Of a stretch of 64,000 nt of DNA, positions 8,739-15,967 are shown in pieces. The notes under the pieces were generated by a model. That model did not search any database. It was not told where the DNA came from and was given only the letters and a program-made list of their open reading frames with translations. The DNA lies in NCBI GenBank assembly GCA_022870705.1, contig CP072107.1, positions 742,501 through 806,500 of the forward strand. Direction: 5' to 3'. The translations under genes and the position numbers were made by a program. The stretch's first letter is position 1. Each line of letters opens with the position of its first letter. The stretch is from Oscillospiraceae bacterium CM (GTDB taxonomy: Bacteria > Bacillota > Clostridia > Oscillospirales > Oscillospiraceae).

Positions 8739-10148
8739 TTGGCAACCACACGCCTGATTTCCATGCACATTAATAAGGGCAAGACCATTGCCCAATGCCT
8801 GACAGACCGCACCGATTATTCTAAAAATCCCGATAAGACAAATGACGGCGAATACATCAGCGCCTATGAATGCGACCCCGCCATCGTGGACGCGCAGTTT
8901 CTTCTTGCTAAACGACAATACAAGTCTATCACCGGCAGGGAACAGAAAAATGATGTAATCGCCTATCAGATACGCCAATCCTTCAAACCCGGCGAGGTCA
9001 CGCCGGAGGAAGCCAACCGTATAGGCTACGAGTTGGGGATGCGTTGGACAAAAGGCCGCCATGCTTTTCTTGTGGCGACCCACATTGATAAAGCGCATAT
9101 CCACAACCACATCATCTATAATTCCACCTCACTGGACTGTCAGCGCAAGTTCCGCGATTTCCGTGGTTCCGGCCTTGCCGTTCGGAAAATCAGCGACAGG
9201 TTTTGTCTGGAACACGGTCTTTCCATCATTGAGAATCCCAAGCGCGGAAAGAAGCATTACGGGAAATGGCTGGGCGATAGTCGGAAGCCCTCTTTTCAGG
9301 AAAAACTTCGGATTGTGATTGATGTCGCTCTTGCCCAAAAGCCCGTTGATTTTAATGCGTTTTTACAGGATATTCGGCAGGCGGGTTATGAAGTCAAGAC
9401 CGGCAAACACCTTGCTTTCCGTATCGCCGAGCAGAAGAAATTCACCCGTCTCCGCTCTCTTGGCGAAGGATATTCAGAAGATGAAATTCGTTCTGTTATA
9501 GCCGGAGGGAAAGCCCGTAAACTTGGCAAAACAAAACACCCTGCCAGACAAGCACAGGGCGTCAATCTGCTGGTGGATATTCAAGCAAAATTGCAGGCAG
9601 GAAAAGGCCCAGGTTACGAACGCTGGGTCAAGGTTTTCAACCTCAAGCAAATGGCGCAGACGATGAATTTTCTTACCGAAAACAATTTGTTGGAATACGC
9701 AGAGCTTGAAGAAAAAGCTGCGGCGGCAACCGCCCGTTTCAACGAACTGTCGGCACAGATCAAGGCCGCCGAAACTCGCATGGCCGAGATCGGGAATCTA
9801 AAAGCACACATCATCAATTATTCCAAAACCCGCGATGTTTACACCGCCTATCGCAAAGCCGGATACAGCAAAAAGTTCTATGAGGAGAACGCTTCGGACA
9901 TCCTGCTGCACAAGGCGGCAAAGTCTGCGTTCGATATACTGCCGGAGAAGAAAATTCCTACCATAAAGGCGCTCCAAACCGAATATGCAACGCTGCTGGC
10001 AGAAAAGAAAAGAACCTATTCCGGGTATTCTGCTACGCGCAAGGAAATGAAGGAATTGCTCACGGCAAAGTCCAATATAGACAGGCTCTTGGGTGATGTG
10101 CATAAGCAGACTGAAAAGGACCGGAAGCAAGAGTGGTGTCCTTTGTAG
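8739..10148 (+). CDS. MobP-type relaxase
   Basis: 469 residues if started at TTG 8739 (GGGGGGT upstream); the product then begins MATTRLISMHINKGKTI, as in Tn1549-family relaxases. A GTG at 8727 is the alternative. The catalytic three-histidine motif HIDKAHIHNHIIYNS lies near residue 115. It nicks oriT and carries the transferred strand. The C-terminal half contains helical, coiled-coil-like stretches (EEKAAAATARFNELSAQIKA). The final residues EWCPL look unlike the usual charged tail, and the sequence just beyond is not recognisable ICE backbone. The C-terminus may therefore have been altered where the defence island joins. Confidence 0.9.
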   Translation: MATTRLISMHINKGKTIAQCLTDRTDYSKNPDKTNDGEYISAYECDPAIVDAQFLLAKRQYKSITGREQKNDVIAYQIRQSFKPGEVTPEEANRIGYELGMRWTKGRHAFLVATHIDKAHIHNHIIYNSTSLDCQRKFRDFRGSGLAVRKISDRFCLEHGLSIIENPKRGKKHYGKWLGDSRKPSFQEKLRIVIDVALAQKPVDFNAFLQDIRQAGYEVKTGKHLAFRIAEQKKFTRLRSLGEGYSEDEIRSVIAGGKARKLGKTKHPARQAQGVNLLVDIQAKLQAGKGPGYERWVKVFNLKQMAQTMNFLTENNLLEYAELEEKAAAATARFNELSAQIKAAETRMAEIGNLKAHIINYSKTRDVYTAYRKAGYSKKFYEENASDILLHKAAKSAFDILPEKKIPTIKALQTEYATLLAEKKRTYSGYSATRKEMKELLTAKSNIDRLLGDVHKQTEKDRKQEWCPL

Positions 10149-10274
10149 GAACGGTGATTGTGCTGATGATTTACCGTCATGTTGTAACAAACAAGGTCTT
10201 TGGCTTTACGGTTTTTCCATTCTTTACACGATCGGATACTTGATAAATTCAAACTTGAGGTTCAGATGATCCGA
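10149..10274. other. Junction between relaxase and defence island
   Basis: 126 bases between convergent genes. One frame stays open from inside the relaxase end to a stop near 10246 and encodes a short hydrophobic stretch (GTVIVLMIYRHVV), but it has no ribosome site. No hairpin terminator is evident. Seen as a likely join between ICE backbone and inserted cargo. Confidence 0.3.
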
Positions 10275-12014
10275 TTAAGATAAGTTATGAGCGATCAAAG
10301 ACAGTTCATCTGTTGGCGTATACTCTGATCCTTTATTCGTCTTGCGCCCGGTTTCGCTAAATAAGTATAAGTTTTGCTTTGCTCTTGAGCAGAGGACATA
10401 GAGCAACTTCGATGTTTCTGTTTTTCGAAGAGGCTTTTTTTCTGGCTTTATGATGAAATCCCAGTGCGGCAAATAACCATTGAGTAAGCATACAGCAATA
10501 ACCGTAGTGTATTCTTCGCCTTTAACCCCATGGATAGTTGAGATAACAACGCCTTGTTTATCCCGAAAATATCTGCTGATCGAATCATAGTCCGTAGGTA
10601 GTGTATATTGTTTTACACGCGAATCGATTTTTTCAAAAAAGCGCTCAGTCAAGCCGGGAAGTGCTTTCTCCTTGTTTACGTCGATTCTCAGCAGGGCAAA
10701 AACCCGTTCAATGACGGCTTTCAAGCAGACGATACCGTCGGCATCCAGTGTACGGCAATGATTGACAGCGGATAGAATGTCGTAGTTCTGAATTTTGTCT
10801 GGCAACATGATTTTTAGGTCATCGCGTATAATTGAAATGAACTCAGTTGCAATTCGTTTTCTTATGGAAACGTTTTCTCCGGAAGGCATAAACAACAACC
10901 TTGCCAACAGAAACAAAGGGTTCAAGGGATCGTATTTAATGGGCGAAATATCAGGCGCGTCAAACAACACGTCTGGCAGCTGCGAACGCAGATTTCTCGA
11001 CAGGCTGAATAATATTAGCCATTGCGGGGCAAGAACACAAATCTCCTCCGCTTTCGTGCCGGACACCAATTCGGAACATATTATCGCTGCTATTTCGGCT
11101 GTTAAGTTTTCCTTTGAGACCGACCTGCAGTAGCTTATCGTTCCGGCAGCATCTTTGATATCCGCTACCGAGCAGACACCCGTTTGCGAAACCTCGAAAT
11201 TCTTGTATAGGTTTACCACACGCTGAGTTGAACGATAACATCCCGTCAGCGGCATTTCCTTGAATGTCGTTTCATAAAGCGCGTCCAGTTCCGCCTTGCA
11301 CTTCGCGACCCCTCCGAGAGAGCCGTATATTGCCTGATTCATGTCACCCACAAACATGAGGCTGATCGATTTGTTCGCTTTAAAGATTTTTGCAAGGATA
11401 GAATATTGAAGCTCGTTTGTATCTTGAAATTCGTCGACCAGAATGCTGTTTATCACAGAGGCAATATTCGCACAAACAAAAGGGCAGCGACTTGAAAGCT
11501 CCTCCGAAAAACGAAGAATCATTTCAAAATCAATTTCTTTGTTAGCCGCAAGCAGAGTCTCATATGCAGTAACAACAGCCGGGGTTTGGAAAGGATCGTC
11601 AAAGGCGCCCAGTTTTATCCCCAAGTCTTTAGCAATACTTTTCCCGTATTCCCGCTGCGTATATTCGTCAATAATGGAATAACCCTTGCTCAGTCTGCCT
11701 GAATACATGGCGTAAGGGCGAATGATAAACTGCATACAGAACTGGTGAATTGTACCCGTCCAAATATTCGACAAATCGATGCCCATATCGTCGAGCCGAC
11801 TGGCGATCTCGTCAGCGGCTCGATTTGTAAACGTTATCGCTATGTTCCACTTTTTTGATGCTGGCTCTTGCGCCGCCTGATACGCCAAGCGACGAGTAAG
11901 CGTACGTGTTTTTCCGCTGCCGGGGCAAGCGGTAAGCAGGACATTTTCGAGAGCTTTGCACGCAGCTTCCTGTTCGGGGGAAAGTCCTCTCAGTATATGG
12001 GAAAAATCAGGCAC
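10275..12014 (-). CDS. UvrD-like superfamily 1 helicase (GajB-like)
   Basis: 579 residues. Motifs: Walker A ACPGSGKTRTL (about 30-40), ITFTNRAADEI (Ia), VDEFQDTNELQ near 195, FVGDMNQAIYGSLGG, STIHGVKGEEY (V) and LYVLCSRAKQNLYL (VI). No nuclease domain is seen. The start is a GTG directly after the stop of the OLD gene, with GGTGG upstream, so the two are coupled. Class 2 OLD nuclease plus UvrD helicase is the Gabija arrangement, in which GajA cuts DNA and GajB acts as a partner helicase. The protein is somewhat longer than typical GajB. It is last in a five-gene minus-strand operon that also encodes restriction-modification. Confidence 0.85.
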   Translation of the reverse strand: MPDFSHILRGLSPEQEAACKALENVLLTACPGSGKTRTLTRRLAYQAAQEPASKKWNIAITFTNRAADEIASRLDDMGIDLSNIWTGTIHQFCMQFIIRPYAMYSGRLSKGYSIIDEYTQREYGKSIAKDLGIKLGAFDDPFQTPAVVTAYETLLAANKEIDFEMILRFSEELSSRCPFVCANIASVINSILVDEFQDTNELQYSILAKIFKANKSISLMFVGDMNQAIYGSLGGVAKCKAELDALYETTFKEMPLTGCYRSTQRVVNLYKNFEVSQTGVCSVADIKDAAGTISYCRSVSKENLTAEIAAIICSELVSGTKAEEICVLAPQWLILFSLSRNLRSQLPDVLFDAPDISPIKYDPLNPLFLLARLLFMPSGENVSIRKRIATEFISIIRDDLKIMLPDKIQNYDILSAVNHCRTLDADGIVCLKAVIERVFALLRIDVNKEKALPGLTERFFEKIDSRVKQYTLPTDYDSISRYFRDKQGVVISTIHGVKGEEYTTVIAVCLLNGYLPHWDFIIKPEKKPLRKTETSKLLYVLCSRAKQNLYLFSETGRKTNKGSEYTPTDELSLIAHNLS

Positions 12015-14153
12015 TTAATCCACCACCTTAGCGATGAACGCACTGACCATGTCTTTAGGAAACTCGCGGCAGAAATCTGAAATCAAAGCGGTTCTCTGTT
12101 CAGGTGTTGCGGCTTCGTCAAATTCTTTTTTCATGTCATCATAATCGCTGCCCAAATCATTGTATGCTCCAAATGAATACTTAACCATTTTCCATAACAG
12201 CTTGGGGGATACAACATCCTTTGCTGCAAAAGCAATCGCATCAAGAATATAAGCCGGTATGATCGCGTTTGCCCTAATTTCAGAAGCGAGTAAGGTGGCA
12301 TACCATCCCTTCTGGATGTTTTGCGCTATAGTAAGAACAGCGTCGTAACGTTCGACATCAGTGCCGGATTTGATTGCCGCGATATGCTTGTCTTTCGTAG
12401 CCTTTTGCGTGTATGCATGCTTTATGACTGCGTATATGAACTCTTTATTTTGAGCGATATTGGCAAAATCAACCTCAAGCGTATGTGGAGCGTAAAAGGC
12501 TTCGACATATTGATTTGCCCCAAACAGGGTTGTCAGCCGATCTTTTCTTGCAGCTCCTAAATACATCGCCTCTTGACTGCCTTTTGTTGCACCGGCGATG
12601 ATTGCATCCAAATCCGTTATTATGGCGCATCGCCTTTGCAAGCGGGCTGCATCAAAAATGCAAGCGACATTTTCAAACGCAACGCTTCCAACATTAATGA
12701 GCCCAATGCCCATTTCATCCAGCGAAACCCCAAGCACATTCTTAACCAAAGCAGGAATCAGGATTTCCTCGCCGTCACCTTCTACGAGGATAACACCTTT
12801 TGAGAATAACAGCACACTCCGTTTTGCGTCCAAATATCTGGAAAGAATCTGCGTAAACGCCATACCCTTGTGCTTCAGGACGTCGGCTCCAAATTGGTCA
12901 AGCCCATTTGTGGGTTTCATTACAAACGACAGCTGCTCATTTACTTTCTTCATAATGTTTACTTTTTCAATATCCGCAACCTCAGAAAGATGCGTCGAGT
13001 GCGTGGACATCACGACTTGCGTATAGGTGTGCGCGACTTGAAGGTTGTCAAACAACGTTTTCTGAATGTGTGTATGTATATGGGCTTCCGGTTCTTCGAT
13101 GATCATGATATTGAGAAGCTCCCGGTTGCGGTTGGCTTCGAACTCGACCAGCTTCAAGGCAATATACAAAATGTTAAGATGACCCAATCCGAGCAGTTCA
13201 ATATCGTTCTGGTCGGAAGGAGCCATTGTCAGATATCTGGCAAGTGTCGCAAAATCTTCTTTCAAGCGGGATTCCAGCTTGATGTCAGGAGAATAAACCG
13301 TTCCGATCATTTCAAGCAGTTTTCGATTTACTTGATTCCCAATATCTGAAATCTGAGGGATACTGGCGATTTTTAAGTTGAGTGCAGTAATTTTACTTTT
13401 GATATCATCGATATCTGTTACAGCAATTTCACCTTCGATGGTATCAATGATTTGCCGTATTGGATTTTTTGGTTTTCGAAGTTCATTTTCAACATCTCGC
13501 AAAGCATCAATGAAAACTGTTGAAATGTGCTGCCAGACACTTATAATGTCAATTTTTGTGCCAAGCACGGAACTGTCATCGTTTTCGGGGTTGGCGTATT
13601 CTCCAGCTGCAATATCGCCTACGATAAACTTATATACAGCTTCGTCGGTAAAGTCAGCTTGAGATCGTGACGTATAAAAAAACTCATAGTCACTGAGCTT
13701 TATTTGAGAACGAATTGTTTCGAATCTGCTGCTATGAGAAGCTTCCGCCAACTCCAATCTTTTGGACTTGCATGGACGGATGAACAAAGTGACTGTTCCG
13801 TAACCTTTGTCCGCACAACGGATATATGATCTTAAAAAATTGCCATTTTCTTCGTCGGGAGTCAGCTCAGCACAGAATTCGTTATTCTTGTCCTCATTAG
13901 ATATCTCATCAAAAAACGCAGAGATTATTATCCAATGCCCTTTCCAATCTCCGAGGGCATAAGAAAAATCCGTTTCCTTCAGTCGTTTTGTGTTGTAGTA
14001 ATAGCTGTCATCCAAAAGTATCCGCATGGCGGTTAGGGCATTTGACTTTCCAGAATCGTTTTCGCCAATAATCGTATTGGCACCCTTAGCAAACTCAAAA
14101 CGAGCAGACTTCAGGTTTTTGAAATTGATGATTTGAATGTATTTCAAGTACAT
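12015..14153 (-). CDS. OLD-family ATPase/TOPRIM nuclease (GajA-like)
   Basis: 712 residues. An ABC-type ATPase comes first: Walker A GENDSGKSNA (about 30-39), Walker B IMIIEEPEAHIH near 350 and the H-loop MSTHSTHLSEV. The C-terminal TOPRIM domain shows the glutamate motif ILVEGDGEEILI near 456 and IITDLDAI near 512. Paired with the adjacent UvrD gene this is a class 2 OLD protein, as in Gabija phage defence. It is longer than GajA proteins I know (about 580 residues), the extra length being at the C-terminus and in the coiled region. The start ATG is preceded by AAGGAG about 14 bases upstream. Confidence 0.85.
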   Translation of the reverse strand: MYLKYIQIINFKNLKSARFEFAKGANTIIGENDSGKSNALTAMRILLDDSYYYNTKRLKETDFSYALGDWKGHWIIISAFFDEISNEDKNNEFCAELTPDEENGNFLRSYIRCADKGYGTVTLFIRPCKSKRLELAEASHSSRFETIRSQIKLSDYEFFYTSRSQADFTDEAVYKFIVGDIAAGEYANPENDDSSVLGTKIDIISVWQHISTVFIDALRDVENELRKPKNPIRQIIDTIEGEIAVTDIDDIKSKITALNLKIASIPQISDIGNQVNRKLLEMIGTVYSPDIKLESRLKEDFATLARYLTMAPSDQNDIELLGLGHLNILYIALKLVEFEANRNRELLNIMIIEEPEAHIHTHIQKTLFDNLQVAHTYTQVVMSTHSTHLSEVADIEKVNIMKKVNEQLSFVMKPTNGLDQFGADVLKHKGMAFTQILSRYLDAKRSVLLFSKGVILVEGDGEEILIPALVKNVLGVSLDEMGIGLINVGSVAFENVACIFDAARLQRRCAIITDLDAIIAGATKGSQEAMYLGAARKDRLTTLFGANQYVEAFYAPHTLEVDFANIAQNKEFIYAVIKHAYTQKATKDKHIAAIKSGTDVERYDAVLTIAQNIQKGWYATLLASEIRANAIIPAYILDAIAFAAKDVVSPKLLWKMVKYSFGAYNDLGSDYDDMKKEFDEAATPEQRTALISDFCREFPKDMVSAFIAKVVD

Positions 14154-14231
14154 ATCTTCTGCTCTTTCTCCTTACTTTTGTAACTTGCCTACACAACTTT
14201 TACGCCCACGACGATTTTGTGAAAATATCCC

Positions 14232-14375
14232 CTACCCCTTCAACTCCGCCAACGCCTTCATAATTTGCCCCTGCTTCTCTTAAATCAGCGCGATGAGTTC
14301 CTGCGGGGAATACCCCTGCCCCCTCAAGACCGCCCCAGCCGCCGCTGCTTGAGCTTCCTCCAAATCAAGCGGCAT
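14232..14375 (-). pseudogene. Short interrupted ORF between methylase and OLD genes
   Basis: From an ATG at 14375 inside the methylase end, another frame reads 31 codons of a helical, Ala/Gln/Glu-rich peptide (ending RGQGYSPQELIALI) to a TAA at 14280. It then continues in the same frame (EKQGQIMKALAELKG) to a TAG at 14232. The coherent amphipathic character on both sides suggests one small gene, or a former methylase tail, broken by a nonsense change and a frameshift. The usual function is unknown. Confidence 0.4.
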
Positions 14376-15949
14376 CTATGGCACCACTCGGGATCAATGC
14401 CAAGTGCATCAACCAGTAGTTCTTTGTCAACGATGTCCAATGCCTGCTCAATATCCGCGTCCTGCCGAACAATCGCATCGATGCGGTGCAGCAAGTCCTC
14501 ACGCTTGGTGGGGTCTATGCCAGATATTTTAGGCAGCAGGATATTTCCCATCTCGCCCGGCAGAATCTCCAGCACCCCGCCACCATAGCTGCGCCCGCAG
14601 ATCTCCGCAAAGGCAAATGATATGCTGTTGTAGTAGGAAAGCAGTATGTTTAACGGGTCAACGTCGATGTAAAACTTCATGCGGTGCATGGTGTCCGTGG
14701 AAACGGCTCCGCATTGGTTTAGTACGAATTTGGGGTAGATGTTGTTGCGACGCAGGAAAAACGCATCCGGCACCCAAACGGAAGGCACGATGTACCAGCG
14801 GTCACGGATAGTGCATTTGTAGCCGCTGTGCTGGTCGGATTCCTCGCCCAAGCGGATGTATTCCTTATGTTTTGCGGGGTATTCCTCGTAGGGGGTATCG
14901 GGAAAGCTGACCAACATCGCTTTCTTGCCGGCATTGATATTGCACTGCCAGTCAGCTTCTGTGAAGTATATCCCATGGGCATGGGAACTCCGACCGATCA
15001 GCGGCAGGGTAACGGATTCCAGTGCATACTGTTTTTCCGTTTCTTCCGTGATGGAGAAGTAATCGTTGTTGCCCGTGGTAATGCCGACATTGATAATACC
15101 GTACTCTTTGAACGGGACAAAGCGGTCATCGGCACGGAGGATTTGAATAAGTTCGGCTTCGGTTGAGGACACAAAATACTTAGTCCATTTCTCCTTGACG
15201 TGCTGGACTTTCTGATATCCATTTTTACTCAAATCCAAGGCTTTGAAGTCATCAAGGGTATCCATCTGAATGATGCGAATGCCTTTTTCTTCGCCGCCCT
15301 TTTCACCAACGAGGACGCACACTTCCTGCTCAATCTCAGGAAAAATGAGTTTTTCGAAGGTGATGAGTGTAATCCTTGAAAGCTGGTTTGTAAGAAACAA
15401 ACGCAGATCTTCGGCGTAGGCAACCTGTAATATCTCTGCCGGAACGACGAAGGCTATTTTGCCTTTGACAGAAAGCATCTGCACACAAGCGACAAGGAAG
15501 CAAACCCATGAGTTGATGAGCTTATTCGACTTCATACCGTGGGAAGTCAGGATTTGCGCCTGAATCTCCCGCTGGGCTTCGGTCAGGTATTGATACCGAA
15601 TGTAGGGCGGGTTGCCGAGAATCAAGTCGTACCGTTCTTTCTGGTAGCACCGCTCATAAAACTCAAGAAAATCCTCAACCAGAACATTCACGTTCCCGAC
15701 GTTGGGATAGCGTTTTTGCACTTTTTGCGCTTCTGCCGCCTCTATTTCAACAGCAGTGAGCGTATCGATTCTGTCGAGCATACCGCTGGACTGGAGGCTG
15801 TCAATGAAAACGCCATCTCCACAACTTGGCTCCAACACGCTCCGGGGGTTATCATCCGTGAAAAGACCAACCATGGCGTTGGCAAGTGCCAACGGCGTAT
15901 AATATGCTCCCCGGAGCTTTTGCTCGGTGCTGTCCTTCTTCAGACGCAT
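14324..15949 (-). CDS. N6-adenine DNA methyltransferase (M.Eco57I-like)
   Basis: 541 residues. KLRGAYYTPLALANAM at the N-terminus is a motif X-type region, followed by motif I VLEPSCGDGVF (about 38-48) and catalytic motif IV LILGNPPYIRY near 110. The C-terminal half should hold target recognition (GRSYGGGVLEILPGEMGNI). Size and pairing with an upstream ~997-residue nuclease/methylase fit the Eco57I type IIG arrangement, in which a separate methylase guards both strands. The start ATG follows AAAGGGGGG, 18 bases after the preceding stop. A second frame overlaps its 3' end, so the annotated C-terminus may be shifted. Confidence 0.85.
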   Translation of the reverse strand: MRLKKDSTEQKLRGAYYTPLALANAMVGLFTDDNPRSVLEPSCGDGVFIDSLQSSGMLDRIDTLTAVEIEAAEAQKVQKRYPNVGNVNVLVEDFLEFYERCYQKERYDLILGNPPYIRYQYLTEAQREIQAQILTSHGMKSNKLINSWVCFLVACVQMLSVKGKIAFVVPAEILQVAYAEDLRLFLTNQLSRITLITFEKLIFPEIEQEVCVLVGEKGGEEKGIRIIQMDTLDDFKALDLSKNGYQKVQHVKEKWTKYFVSSTEAELIQILRADDRFVPFKEYGIINVGITTGNNDYFSITEETEKQYALESVTLPLIGRSSHAHGIYFTEADWQCNINAGKKAMLVSFPDTPYEEYPAKHKEYIRLGEESDQHSGYKCTIRDRWYIVPSVWVPDAFFLRRNNIYPKFVLNQCGAVSTDTMHRMKFYIDVDPLNILLSYYNSISFAFAEICGRSYGGGVLEILPGEMGNILLPKISGIDPTKREDLLHRIDAIVRQDADIEQALDIVDKELLVDALGIDPEWCHRCRLIWRKLKQRRLGRS

Positions 15950-15967
15950 TCCATACCCCCCTTTCTG

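Noticed and set aside
8089-8751. 220-codon minus-strand frame over the SLOG gene
   Set aside because: Antisense to a gene with clear family motifs and ribosome site; no domain in the minus frame.
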